From the NCBI GenBank assembly GCA_003216775.1, contig QCII01000011.1:1-49600 (forward strand): DNA of 49,600 nt, in the 5' to 3' direction. The stretch comes from Prochlorococcus sp. AG-402-K21. GTDB taxonomy: Bacteria > Cyanobacteriota > Cyanobacteriia > PCC-6307 > Cyanobiaceae. The position numbers were made by a program, and so were the translations under genes. Positions 15,768 through 24,322 of this stretch are shown piece after piece; the first letter of the stretch is position 1; each line of letters starts with the position of its first letter. Under the pieces are notes generated by a model. That model searched no databases. It saw nothing but the letters and a program-made list of their open reading frames with translations, and was not told the DNA's origin.

Positions 15768-15884
15768 ATGAAACGCTTACTACTCCCACTACTAGCTGCT
15801 CTCGCTTTACCACCTACTGCTGTTAATGCAAATTGGTTTATAGAGTTTTGCAAATTCTTGGGAGATTCTTGGGTTCGCTTTTAG
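15768..15884 (+). CDS. Truncated signal-peptide protein, 38 aa
   Basis: ATG directly after the TAA of the preceding gene. MKRLLLPLLAALALPPTAVN is a typical Prochlorococcus export signal, but only about 16 residues follow it. It probably is the start of a larger exported protein cut short by a frameshift: the overlapping ORF 15833-16030 continues in another frame with hydrophobic sequence. Confidence 0.4.
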   Translation: MKRLLLPLLAALALPPTAVNANWFIEFCKFLGDSWVRF

Positions 15885-16030
15885 TTGGAGGTATTCTTTT
15901 CTTTCAGGGTTGGAGATTGGATCCAATTCTCCAAATTGGAATGTTTCTGATGGTATTGATCTATATTATGGAATCTGCGAATAGCGTCTTAAATGACTAT
16001 ATGAAATGGAGAAGAAACAGAAAAAAATAA
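15833..16030 (+). CDS. Possible two-span membrane protein or frameshifted continuation
   Basis: Open from TTG 15833 (65 aa); no ATG is available upstream in frame. It has two hydrophobic segments (about 8-24 and about 32-46) and a basic tail RRNRKK. It overlaps the signal-peptide ORF 15768-15884 by 52 bp. The simplest reading is coupled translation or a frameshifted single gene. Confidence 0.4.
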   Translation: MVYRVLQILGRFLGSLLVGGILFFQGWRLDPILQIGMFLMVLIYIMESANSVLNDYMKWRRNRKK

Positions 16031-16134
16031 AAATAAATACTTTTTAAAATAATCATTAAATAAATATTGGCCAGCAAACAAACAATTGCAGAACCCCATA
16101 TTTGGGTTTATTAATTAGAAAACATTTTGAATTA

Positions 16135-17169
16135 ATGGAATTATTTATATTTTTAGCAAGTCCAATATTTGCAACATTAAGCAGTCTTTCAATTATTTAC
16201 TCCATACGTTTTCTTGATGCAATTGAAAGGGAGCCACTAAAACCAATTATCGCAGCATTTGCTTGGGGTATTGCTTCAGCCATAGCAATATTAATTTTTC
16301 CTTTTTCGATAGGGAATTATATTATTAATACTTTAGATCTCGACCCGAATTTAAGTGAAGTTTTTGGGACAATTATTGACGCTCCAATAAAAGAAGAAAT
16401 TTATAAATTTGTAGGATTGTTTTTTGTTTTTAAAACTTTCAAGAAAGAATTTCATTCATTAACAGATTTCGTTGTTTATAGCTGTCTAGTTGCAGCAGGT
16501 TTTCAATTTATTGAGAATATTATTTATTTATGGGGAACATTAGGCTATGAGAATGACATTACTTATTATTGGAATATGGAGCTAACTGGAAGAGTTATTA
16601 AAAGTGGTTATATGCATGTACTTTTCACTGCTTGGTCTGGCGTTGGATTATGGTTCTACAAAAAATCAACCAAAATCAAACTTAATTTTCTCTTTTTTGT
16701 TTTAATCGCTATTGGATTACATTTTTTCAATAATCTTTCAAGTGTATTCTCTTCCTTCGAATCTTCAAATAGTATTGCAGCTATTAATTATTTAGGAAAT
16801 ATTTTATATGCAATAACTAGAGCTTTATCCATTGCTATATTCATAATTTTAATTGGTTTCTCAGTCATAAGAGATATAAATTATTTAAATTTTTTTATAT
16901 TTGAAATTCATGATCAGAATTTATTAGAAAAACCTCAATTACAAACTTTGAAGGAACTTTCTAATCCTATTTATCATCTCCTAGCAAGATATAAATGGAG
17001 CTGGAGACTTTTTAAGCTTCATAAAACCTCTCCAGTTAGAAGAGATATATTTAATTCTTTTTCAAAATATGCTTTGTCCTATTCAGATGAATATATCAAC
17101 TACGAAAAAAAAGAAAGAAAAATAATCCTATCTAATGCAATTAATTTAATATCTAATGTCTCTTCATAA
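16135..17169 (+). CDS. PrsW-family intramembrane protease
   Basis: 344 aa from ATG 16135 (MELFIFLASP); a TTG at 16102 would add 11 residues. It has eight or so hydrophobic spans. Family motifs are visible: the di-glutamate PIKEEIYK (E87, E88), GFQFIENIIY (E128, N129) and MHVLFTAW (H162), the metal/catalytic residues of PrsW/CPBP-like glutamic proteases. PrsW in Bacillus clips the anti-sigma factor RsiW; the substrate here is unknown. A cytosolic tail of about 90 residues follows the last span. The gene ends about 20 bp before conserved core-flank sequence, suggesting a deletion junction. Confidence 0.85.
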   Translation: MELFIFLASPIFATLSSLSIIYSIRFLDAIEREPLKPIIAAFAWGIASAIAILIFPFSIGNYIINTLDLDPNLSEVFGTIIDAPIKEEIYKFVGLFFVFKTFKKEFHSLTDFVVYSCLVAAGFQFIENIIYLWGTLGYENDITYYWNMELTGRVIKSGYMHVLFTAWSGVGLWFYKKSTKIKLNFLFFVLIAIGLHFFNNLSSVFSSFESSNSIAAINYLGNILYAITRALSIAIFIILIGFSVIRDINYLNFFIFEIHDQNLLEKPQLQTLKELSNPIYHLLARYKWSWRLFKLHKTSPVRRDIFNSFSKYALSYSDEYINYEKKERKIILSNAINLISNVSS

Positions 17170-17211
17170 ACATATATGAAAAAAGTTCAAGTGTCCTACT
17201 AGGGTTGTTAA

Positions 17212-17257
17212 GTGCTTTGGGAGCACTAGGTCGCAGGTTCGAATCCTGTCGCCCCGA
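17212..17257 (+). repeat. tRNA-Pro 3' fragment (att core), perfect copy
   Basis: The core and its 5' flank (from about 17191) are identical to 13197-13263. Followed by the terminator-type flank of the unit A kind. Confidence 0.95.
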
Positions 17258-17368
17258 CCATTTAAAAACCAAGTCATACAAGAGAGTTCCCCAGACTCGC
17301 TTTTTTATTGGAAATTATGTCGGTTACTTCAGCCGACAAAAAGCCGACAAAATCTGAGTTATTCTGGC

Positions 17369-17659
17369 TTATTCTGGATATAACTCTTTACAATTCTTAT
17401 ACATTGGTTTATCTTTCTCATACATTTTTTCGGTTATCAAATTGTATATTTCTTTATTTTTTAATTCTTTGGAACCTTGATAATACACATTAAACAACCT
17501 TTTTGATTTCTCTTTAGGAAATCCTAGTACATTAAAACCAAGACAACTTGAAGACATCCCTCCCCAAGTATTTCCATAGTCATACATATCATCCCCCTCA
17601 AAAGCAATAGCGATATTTGAAAAGGAAATAAGTAAAGGGAGAAATAAATATTTACTCAT
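17369..17659 (-). CDS. Secreted small protein, YG-WGG family
   Basis: 96 aa. Signal peptide MSKYLFLPLLISFSNIAIAF; the mature part begins near EGDD. The motif YDYGNTWGGMSSSC matches YWYGYSWGGMFGAC of the protein at 37721-38026, as do the downstream helix and a second conserved Cys. The paired cysteines suggest one disulfide in the periplasm. Two members in two different units show repeated carriage of the same family. Function unknown. Confidence 0.7.
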   Translation of the reverse strand: MSKYLFLPLLISFSNIAIAFEGDDMYDYGNTWGGMSSSCLGFNVLGFPKEKSKRLFNVYYQGSKELKNKEIYNLITEKMYEKDKPMYKNCKELYPE

Positions 17660-17849
17660 AAAATGAGGAATGAATTACTCTTTATTCTAGCGAGTTTCCC
17701 AGACTCGCTTTTTTGTTAGAAATTATATCGGTTACTTCAGCCGACAAATCGCTGACAAATAATGCTTATTTAGTCATGACAAATTACGCAAAATTAAGCA
17801 AAAAAAATAGTCATAGCTCGAAACGCTAGTGCTTGCAATGGGGTGGGAA

Positions 17850-17895
17850 GTGCTTTGGGAGCACTAGGTCGCAGGTTCGAATCCTGTCGCCCCGA
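17850..17895 (+). repeat. tRNA-Pro 3' fragment (att core), perfect copy
   Basis: Perfect 46-bp core, preceded by CTAGTGCTTGCAATGGGGTG and followed by the terminator-type flank nearly identical to that of the true tRNA. Confidence 0.95.
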
Positions 17896-18185
17896 CTCTT
17901 AAAAACCAAGTCATACTAGCGATTTACCCAGACTCGCTTTTTTATTGGAAATTATGTCGGTTACTTCAGCCGACAAAAAGCCGACAACTGGATGATTATT
18001 CAGAGTTATTCATAGATATTCTTAGTAGATATTAGATCGCCCATGGATACCGATTAAGAGCTGATAAAGAATCCTAAAAACACTAATAATTAAAAACCTA
18101 ATTCTTTAATGAAACTAATAACAAATTGTTTAAAAAATAATAAATAATTGATTTTATTTTATAAATTTAAAAAAAATAATATGAC

Positions 18186-19814
18186 ATGACTAAATTACCT
18201 TCTAGCTGGAATAATTTGAGTGACGAAGAAAAGTTAGAAAATTTAAAACGAAAAAACGTACCGTCTAATGTACTAAAAATACTTGCTAAAAGTAGTAATT
18301 GGGAAATACGCAAAGCTGTTGCGATTCATAAAAATTCCCCTGAAGAAGTTATTGAAGAACTTTCTAATGATGAAGATATAGACGTTAGAGATTCTACAGA
18401 ATTCAGAAGATTGCCCAGTGAATGGAATCAAGTTATTGAAAATTATCAAAGTGATATTGGTAAAACAGTTCAAGAATTAGTTGATAAATTAAAGGAAGAC
18501 CATGTAACCGCTGATATTTTAGAGATTTTTGCAAAAAGTAGTAATTGGAAGATCTTAAAAGTTGTGGCACTTCATAAGAATTCCTCTGAAAAAGTTCTTC
18601 AACAACTATTGGCTTATGATGATGATGATCATGTTGCCACTGGAACAACTACCGCAGACTATATTAAAGATTCCATCCTTTATAGAACTTTACCAAGTGA
18701 ATGGAGAAACCTTGACTCCTTTTTAAATGGCACATATGAAGAAAAACTTAAAAAATTGAACAGTGAAGAAGATATATCTCCTGATGTGCTTGAGGTTTTT
18801 GCAAAAAGCAATAATGGTGAGATTCGTGATGCAGTTCTACGCCGTAGGTTACCTGTTGAGTGGTCAAATTTTGATAGTTGGGAAAGTGAAAAGAAAATAG
18901 AAGATGAAAATACGCCATCTTTTGTTTTAGAGATTCTCTCACAAAGTAGTGACAGTAACGTGCGATGTGATGTTGCAGCTCATAAAAATACACCTGAAGA
19001 AGTTCTTCAAAAACTTTCTGAAGATGAAAATGGTAACGTAAGAGATACTTTACTAATTCGGCAACTTCCTAATGATTGGGATAAGTTGGACTTCTTTGAT
19101 ATTCTTGAAAAATTGGAGGAAGATGATAATATCCCAGACAATGTTCTAGCATTACTCTCGGAATTCAATAGAAGTGAAATTTGTGATGCTGCTAAAGAGA
19201 TAATCCAATCATCCGCAAATAAAGATTTGACTATTAGCAAAGTTGATGATCCAAAAAGTAAAAGAATACTTTATATAAAGGGTGGGGGCTTTGATTGGAG
19301 TAATGAATATATTGATGAAGATCTCTATAACCAACTTTACGAAGAATATTCTGAAACCTATTTAGATGAAGATTTTATAGAAGAAGCAGGTTTTGATTGT
19401 GAAAGTATAGATTGTGAAGATAGTGGACCAAGTTTCCCCCCCGAACTTGTCCTTGTGAACGAAGACTCGTTAGAGGAAATAAATTTGACCTTCAATAAAT
19501 CTCTCGAAGAATTAGGAGTAAAAATTAGCGGAGATTACCCCATAAAAGAAGATTCATCAGATCGGAACGAAGACAGTTCAACAAGCAAAGATTATAGAAT
19601 CCATAGAGTTGAAAGATTTGGTGGAGTTTGGGGGGCATTTTACATTGAAAAAGGAGAAATATTTGACTTATCTAAACTTAGTATTTCTGTAGAAAGAAAA
19701 AATTGCGGCAATCTACAAATAGATATGTGTTTTTTGTCATATGCTGATCAGGAATTAGACCAAGATGTATGCGACTTAGGTGGTAAATATATTGAGTGGC
19801 ATTTAAGTAAATAA
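18186..19814 (+). CDS. Leucine-rich-repeat-variant (LRV-like) protein
   Basis: 542 aa. Residues 1-345 carry several irregular repeats of the form P-x-x-V-L-[EK]-[IL]-[LF]-[AS]-[KQ]-S-[SN]-[ND]-x-x-[IV]-R-x-A-V-[AL]-x-H-K-N-[ST]-[PS]-E-[EK]-V-L, interleaved with RxLPxEWxxLxx linkers. This is an alpha-helical LRV/HEAT-type solenoid for protein binding. The last 190 residues are acidic, have six cysteines and are unrecognised. No signal or membrane segment. ATG 18186. A recognition scaffold fused to an effector-like C-terminus is a plausible reading. Confidence 0.7.
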   Translation: MTKLPSSWNNLSDEEKLENLKRKNVPSNVLKILAKSSNWEIRKAVAIHKNSPEEVIEELSNDEDIDVRDSTEFRRLPSEWNQVIENYQSDIGKTVQELVDKLKEDHVTADILEIFAKSSNWKILKVVALHKNSSEKVLQQLLAYDDDDHVATGTTTADYIKDSILYRTLPSEWRNLDSFLNGTYEEKLKKLNSEEDISPDVLEVFAKSNNGEIRDAVLRRRLPVEWSNFDSWESEKKIEDENTPSFVLEILSQSSDSNVRCDVAAHKNTPEEVLQKLSEDENGNVRDTLLIRQLPNDWDKLDFFDILEKLEEDDNIPDNVLALLSEFNRSEICDAAKEIIQSSANKDLTISKVDDPKSKRILYIKGGGFDWSNEYIDEDLYNQLYEEYSETYLDEDFIEEAGFDCESIDCEDSGPSFPPELVLVNEDSLEEINLTFNKSLEELGVKISGDYPIKEDSSDRNEDSSTSKDYRIHRVERFGGVWGAFYIEKGEIFDLSKLSISVERKNCGNLQIDMCFLSYADQELDQDVCDLGGKYIEWHLSK

Positions 19815-19946
19815 ATTTTTCTGGACAAAAATATCGCACCGACAAATCGCCGACAAATATTGGATCATTAGTCATGTCAAATCCTGCAAATCCACGCAAC
19901 TATTTAGTCATGGTCTGTAGACATAGTGCTCAACTGGGCTTGTTAA

Positions 19947-19992
19947 GTGCTTTGGGAGCACTAGGTCGCAGGTTCGAATCCTTTCGCCCCGA
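19947..19992 (+). repeat. tRNA-Pro 3' fragment, one mismatch
   Basis: CTTTCG replaces CTGTCG near the 3' end. The downstream terminator-type flank is degenerate, with no good hairpin. Confidence 0.93.
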
Positions 19993-20134
19993 CTCTGTAA
20001 AATACCAAGTTACACTAGAGGGCTTCCCAAGATCTATTTTTATTGCTTTTTCTTAGAATAATAAGACTGAGCGAGATTTGAGCGAGAATTTGCATACCTT
20101 TCATAACTTTGCTGCCTCATTCCGCTCAGTATCA

Positions 20135-20370
20135 CTAGAAATATCTATTAAATATAGAAGTTTTCTTCCAAACCTCAGTTAGTAATTGTTTATATTCTTC
20201 CCTCATATCCTTAATATTTTTAACCCTTAATCCCTTAATAAATGATATATCAGTTCTCTTGCTTAAATGATGAAACAAGCCATATCTATTAGATTAATAA
20301 TTTGAGAGGGTTTAGAAATATCCTCTAAAGTTTCAAATACCTTTAAATACCTTTATTCCTAATCTATAAG
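20135..20370 (-). pseudogene. Broken copy of the 86-aa gene at 36760 (DUF1651-like)
   Basis: Minus-strand frame ending at 20135 reads SFIKGLRVKNIKDMREEYKQ and then LLTEVWKK, matching IMKGSRIETIEAARKEYKQL and LDEGWKK of the 36760-37020 product. Upstream, another frame gives KVFETLEDISKPSQ, matching KVFEPFEDLSKPSP. The two halves are in different frames with stops between, so the gene is frameshifted. Both copies sit just inside a left boundary. Confidence 0.7.
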
Positions 20371-20428
20371 TTTTTATTGAATAATTATATCCACAAAGAA
20401 AATCATTGTAGAAAAAAGATAACTGCTT

Positions 20429-20806
20429 TTATAAATACCTACCAAATAAATCTTTATTAGATCCAAATATGCATATTGAATTTTTTTTCAAATAATGAAC
20501 AGATATGTCAAAAACCAATTCAGAGAATCTGTGTAATAAGAAATCAGAATTGATCTCTAAAATATCCTCCTCTAGATCTATTAACTTATCCAGATGGGAC
20601 ATATTAAAACTACCATTTCTTAAATTCCTAGAAATTTTTTTTATCTCATTAATTTTTTCTTTTTCAAAAGTTGTAATCTCATCTATAGTTTTAACGAATT
20701 TATCTGAGTATTTTGACTCAAAAGAGCTGGCAAGGTGTCTGTCACAATATATGCAATATATTTGCCCAGGGTTATTCGATCCACCGCAGGAATTACAGGT
20801 TGGCAT
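20429..20806 (-). CDS. Zinc-ribbon protein of the SPFH operon
   Basis: 125 aa. The N-terminus MPTCNSCGGSNNPGQIYCIY has CxxC-x10-CxxC (C4, C7, C18, C21), a rubredoxin-type zinc ribbon. A helical, charged segment follows. It is the last gene of a four-gene minus-strand run headed by the SPFH-SHOCT protein, the same company (SPFH + zinc ribbon + membrane proteins) as the Bacillus ydjFGHI operon. Confidence 0.75.
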   Translation of the reverse strand: MPTCNSCGGSNNPGQIYCIYCDRHLASSFESKYSDKFVKTIDEITTFEKEKINEIKKISRNLRNGSFNMSHLDKLIDLEEDILEINSDFLLHRFSELVFDISVHYLKKNSICIFGSNKDLFGRYL

Positions 20807-20830
20807 ATCTTAAGTTAAAAAAATAACTAT

Positions 20831-21553
20831 TTACTTTAATCTTTTTCTTTCTCTTGTCATTGTTCTAACAGAACTAACAACTGCTTTAGTCCTTGTAATA
20901 TCTCCACTTTCTTTGTCTTGAGTTTTTGCTACACCATCATTTTCGGTTTGTTCTTTTACTAATTTGGCGTTTCCTCTAATGTAATAAGAAACTGGTCCTC
21001 CAGTTGTCTTTAATTTAAGGATTGTATTTTGTTCAACTTCTATGCCAACAACATCTTGATAGAAATATTCACTAGTGTCATAGTCAGATGTTTTACCATT
21101 ACCTATGTTTACAACTATTTGATAACTGAAGATCTGATCTTTGCCGTAATTTAGTATGCAAATACCTCTAGTATTTGCTCTAGTTATTTTATCATCGCCC
21201 TCCTTATATTCTTTTTCATTCCATGCTCCCGTTTCTGGATCAATAAAGTTATCAACATACCAAAACCACTCAGATTCTTGGATTAACATATCATCACTAA
21301 TCCCGCAGGCATCTTTTGCGTCAGACATTTTAGCCTCAGCAAAATAACGATATTCATCCTCAATTTGTTGATCTGTAAGTGATTTCTTGAGTTTAGTAAA
21401 GCCATAAATTGGTAGGCCGATCATAAGTATCCCGACGACTTTGTTAGCAAAAAAAACAATTATTCCAACGATAATTACGATTACATATAAAACTGCAAGC
21501 GGGTTTCCAGAAAAATATTCCTGTATTTGTTCTTTTTTTGCAGGAGAAGCCAT
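20831..21553 (-). CDS. Membrane-anchored protein of the SPFH operon
   Basis: 240 aa. Two adjacent hydrophobic spans lie at about 18-52 (LAVLYVIVIIVGIIVFF and then VVGILMIGLPIYGF). The following 190 residues are soluble and beta-rich, resembling a PH-like or DUF fold; residues TTGGPVSYYIRGNAKLV end the domain. A basic tail ends RERKRLK. It is separated from its neighbours by 24 bp and 47 bp, consistent with one operon. Confidence 0.65.
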   Translation of the reverse strand: MASPAKKEQIQEYFSGNPLAVLYVIVIIVGIIVFFANKVVGILMIGLPIYGFTKLKKSLTDQQIEDEYRYFAEAKMSDAKDACGISDDMLIQESEWFWYVDNFIDPETGAWNEKEYKEGDDKITRANTRGICILNYGKDQIFSYQIVVNIGNGKTSDYDTSEYFYQDVVGIEVEQNTILKLKTTGGPVSYYIRGNAKLVKEQTENDGVAKTQDKESGDITRTKAVVSSVRTMTRERKRLK

Positions 21554-21600
21554 TTTGAAAAAATTTTTCTTTACATTACTGACTTAATGGGTAAAATTGC

Positions 21601-22269
21601 TCAATTATTAAGCTTCTCTAATAATTTGTTTACAATTTTGTAAATTTGATCCTTAGGTAATGAACTTTTTAGAGCATTTGTTAATTTTGAACATTCATCA
21701 AAAAGAGATTGATCAAATTCACTTGAAGAATACCTTAGGGTGTTAATTAAATTTCTTAAGAGAGATTTAATTTCTAAATCTTCTGTCAAATTTATCCATG
21801 AATTAGTCTCAGCAATAATTGTTTCTTTGTACTGTTTAAAACTTATAGTTTTATTTTTAACTGATTCTATATCTCTAGTTTCAAATGGATTTTTGTCCAA
21901 TAAGTATGTTGAAACTTCTTGAAATGCAACTCTAAAAATTATAAAAAATAATAAAATAAGGAGTAGAAATAAATAATCAATTTTTTCTATTAGGATATTT
22001 TGATTATTTAAATAAATTTTTATTGCCCAATAAATGACATAAGAAACAAAAATTGATATTGAATAATAAATTCTTGATGCATATTTTGCATAATTAAATC
22101 TAAAATCCCTCACCCTTTTTTTATTATTTTTCAGTCCAAAACCTGAAAGATAGATTGAATTTTCAATTGAGGCAATAGACACTATTAAAAAAGTTAGTGA
22201 AACTTGAAAATCAATCGCAATAAAGATCGCTGTTAATAAGCCAAGATTTAGAAGAAAAATTGATTTCAT
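21601..22269 (-). CDS. Polytopic membrane protein of the SPFH operon
   Basis: 222 aa. Four hydrophobic segments in the first 115 residues, then a charged helical cytosolic domain of about 100 residues. ATG 22269 lies 2 bp after the stop of the SPFH gene, so translation is probably coupled. Family not recognised. Confidence 0.65.
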   Translation of the reverse strand: MKSIFLLNLGLLTAIFIAIDFQVSLTFLIVSIASIENSIYLSGFGLKNNKKRVRDFRFNYAKYASRIYYSISIFVSYVIYWAIKIYLNNQNILIEKIDYLFLLLILLFFIIFRVAFQEVSTYLLDKNPFETRDIESVKNKTISFKQYKETIIAETNSWINLTEDLEIKSLLRNLINTLRYSSSEFDQSLFDECSKLTNALKSSLPKDQIYKIVNKLLEKLNN

Positions 22270-22271
22270 TT

Positions 22272-23300
22272 TTAGATATCTCGCAAAATTTCACTTTTCT
22301 TATTTTCATAGTCCTCATTAGTTATGAGACCTTGGTCCAATAATTCCTTGATATTTTTTAACCTTTCTTTGAAATCGAGATTATTATCTAAATTATTATT
22401 CTGGTTTTGTTGATCTGCCATTACATTTCCTAGATTCATCCCTGCTCCGAGACCTAATCCTGCCCCAATAAAAGATCCTGCAGCGCCCCCCTCATTCTTT
22501 GCCGCAGTTTCTAAGACATCAAAACTTCTATCAATTTTATAAGTATCCATGTTTGCACTAATAGCATCGCCCTTAATTCTAATCTTATCTGCATCAGCTT
22601 TTGCTTGAACTCTTGTTTTAGCCGCTTCATCTAAAGTTTTTTTAATTTCAACAAAAGAGGGGTCGTCACTTATTAAAGATATTCCCTCAACAAAAAATTC
22701 ATCCGCTGAGAGACCAAACTTTTTTAAATCAAGAATAACTTTTTCACAACATTTTTGCGAAATAATATTAGTCTGAGAGCTTATCTGAAGAATGCTTTGC
22801 TGAACGGATGCCACATCTGAAATTATCTGTGAAACAACTCTGTGTATGTATGGTTGTACAAATGTACGTAGTTCATGCGGAGAGTACAAAGATCTTGTAC
22901 CTATTATTTGCTTAAAAAAACTTTGAAAATCATGAATATTTAATCTAATACTTCCATGAGCACCAATTGGGAGACTTAATTGGTAAGTCTTATCAAATAC
23001 GTCAATAGGATTTGCAGTACCCCATTTATAGTCTGTGGATGTAGTTGTAGTAATAAACCAAATATCGTATGGAATGGAGTTACTACCACCAGGGAGAAGT
23101 TTCTTAAAGAAAGGAATATTTGGAGACTCTATTGGGTAAGTGCCTGGATCTAAAGTACCAACTAATTCTCCTGAACTTAGTAAAATAACTTTTTGAGTTT
23201 CTTGAACAATAATTTGAGATCCAAACTCTGGATTTGAATTAGGATATTTCCATACAAGAAATTCGCTTGGATTCGAGTCGCACCTAATAATATCAGCCAT
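22272..23300 (-). CDS. SPFH (virion-core/YdjI-like) protein with C-terminal SHOCT
   Basis: 342 aa. An SPFH/band-7-like domain spans about 10-240 (EFLVWKYPN near the start, GTLDPGTYPI, then FFVEGISLISDDP and a coiled segment DEAAKTRVQAKADADKIR). After a glycine-rich AAGSFIGAGLGLGAG hinge the last 35 residues (ERLKNIKELLDQGLITNEDY, then E and KKSEIL) form a SHOCT module. Such proteins scaffold membrane microdomains; YdjI of Bacillus recruits PspA-type repair. It is the first gene of the operon, so it probably nucleates the complex made with the three genes downstream. Confidence 0.88.
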   Translation of the reverse strand: MADIIRCDSNPSEFLVWKYPNSNPEFGSQIIVQETQKVILLSSGELVGTLDPGTYPIESPNIPFFKKLLPGGSNSIPYDIWFITTTTSTDYKWGTANPIDVFDKTYQLSLPIGAHGSIRLNIHDFQSFFKQIIGTRSLYSPHELRTFVQPYIHRVVSQIISDVASVQQSILQISSQTNIISQKCCEKVILDLKKFGLSADEFFVEGISLISDDPSFVEIKKTLDEAAKTRVQAKADADKIRIKGDAISANMDTYKIDRSFDVLETAAKNEGGAAGSFIGAGLGLGAGMNLGNVMADQQNQNNNLDNNLDFKERLKNIKELLDQGLITNEDYENKKSEILRDI

Positions 23301-23489
23301 CTATTTTTTTAAAATTATGATTACTTTAACTCAATTTTACTAATTGTTAGAATTTCTCTAATTTTATTGATTATTAATCCTATTTTATTATCAAAGTATA
23401 ATATTTGATTCCCTAAAAAAGTGAAATAAAGAGAATATTAAACACGATAGTCTTAATCCTCCTCGAAATTATTTTCATAGGGAAAAGTT

Positions 23490-23867
23490 TCAAGGATTAA
23501 AGTCTCTACATTTTGATCTTTCGTTTTCATAATATTTGATAGCAGTATCCCATTCTGATAAATCTATTTCTTTTCCAGAAATATACAATTCCATTTGTTT
23601 CGAATAGTTTGCTGATTCGACCCGACTATTGAATGAAGCATTGCAAAAAATTATACTTCCAAATTTTTCATAGTCCCTATAGTCTCTTTTTGCAGCAAAT
23701 TCTGCGTTCGCCCGTTTCTTATCTAATGCTTTATATTTCAAATCCTCAATACTAGGTTTTGAAAAAAGTAAGGATGGTTTCTTCTGTACATTTAGATATG
23801 CAATAAGGCAAACACCAATAAGAATAACGGCAAATACTCTAATTAACCAAGTGTTAGTTTTATCCAT
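23490..23867 (-). CDS. Hypothetical single-span protein, 125 aa
   Basis: One N-terminal span (LIRVFAVILIGVCLIAYLNV), then a basic and aromatic soluble part with two Cys. ATG 23867. It stands alone upstream of the RRM gene. Family not recognised. Confidence 0.55.
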   Translation of the reverse strand: MDKTNTWLIRVFAVILIGVCLIAYLNVQKKPSLLFSKPSIEDLKYKALDKKRANAEFAAKRDYRDYEKFGSIIFCNASFNSRVESANYSKQMELYISGKEIDLSEWDTAIKYYENERSKCRDFNP

Positions 23868-23903
23868 TTAATTAAGCGGTACAAAATCACCAAGTAAAAA
23901 GTA

Positions 23904-24191
23904 CTAATTGTTTCTATTGAACTTTTTGTATTTTTTATTATTGGGTCCGTTTCTTTTCTCAGCTTCATTAACCCTTATCTCTCTTCCCATCCATTCAACA
24001 TCTTGAAGGTCATCAATAGCTTTTTTTTCAGAATTATGATCATTTAAATCTACAAAAGCAAAACCTCTTTTTCTTCCTGTTTCTCTATCAAGAGGTAAAT
24101 AACATTTCTTTACTACTCCATAATTACTAAAAAGTTGTTCAAGATCTTCAACCTCAGTTTTCCAAGATAAATTACCAATAAAAATTGTCAT
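23904..24191 (-). CDS. RRM RNA-binding protein (cyanobacterial Rbp type)
   Basis: 95 aa from ATG 24191 (MTIFIGNLSW); a longer frame from 24251 lacks family similarity in its first 20 residues. RNP2 is IFIGNL (3-8) and RNP1 is KRGFAFVDL (about 42-50), with the aromatic residues that stack on RNA bases. The basic C-terminal tail (NNKKYKKFNRNN) is short, as in cyanobacterial cold/stress Rbp proteins. It binds single-stranded RNA; likely role is mRNA stability or localisation. Confidence 0.9.
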   Translation of the reverse strand: MTIFIGNLSWKTEVEDLEQLFSNYGVVKKCYLPLDRETGRKRGFAFVDLNDHNSEKKAIDDLQDVEWMGREIRVNEAEKRNGPNNKKYKKFNRNN

Positions 24192-24322
24192 TTCTTTAAT
24201 TTTTTTGTGAAGGTATAAATAGTTGCTTTGGACTAGTGAAGTTATCTCCAATCAAATGCTTCCATTGTTCTTACTCTAACTCTTTTTTCGCCATGTAACG
24301 AGGAGAAAAACTTACATATATT

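Larger units (their letters stand above)
13264..17257. mobile_element. Unit G: element with arm word GCACGCA, right arm lost
   Basis: Left arm GCACGCAAATG at 13316, 13327 and 13338 (11-bp period) plus CACGCAAA at 13301. One orphan GCACGCAAAT lies at 15040. No iterons precede the core at 17212: the PrsW gene ends about 20 bp before the conserved core-proximal flank. The right end is therefore truncated or recombined, and a second element boundary may once have existed near 15040. Confidence 0.6.
17258..17895. mobile_element. Unit H: small element, arm word GCCGACA
   Basis: Left arm GCCGACA at 17332 and 17343 with TGTCGG just upstream. Right arm GCCGACA/GCTGACA at 17740 and 17751. Just before the right arm, about 17688-17740 repeats the terminator and left-arm flank (AGCGAGT/ACTCGCT, ATCGGTTACTTCA), so a second left end without its core is fused to a right end. 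One gene. Confidence 0.7.
17896..19992. mobile_element. Unit I: element with arm word GCCGACA
   Basis: Left arm GCCGACA at 17969 and 17980 (TGTCGG upstream). Right arm ACCGACA/GCCGACA at 19838 and 19849. Both have 11-bp period. It carries a single large gene. Confidence 0.75.

Noticed and set aside
2888-19992. A set of functional tRNA-Pro genes
   Set aside because: All repeats begin at the anticodon stem; only 1680-1753 has the acceptor and D arm 5' half.
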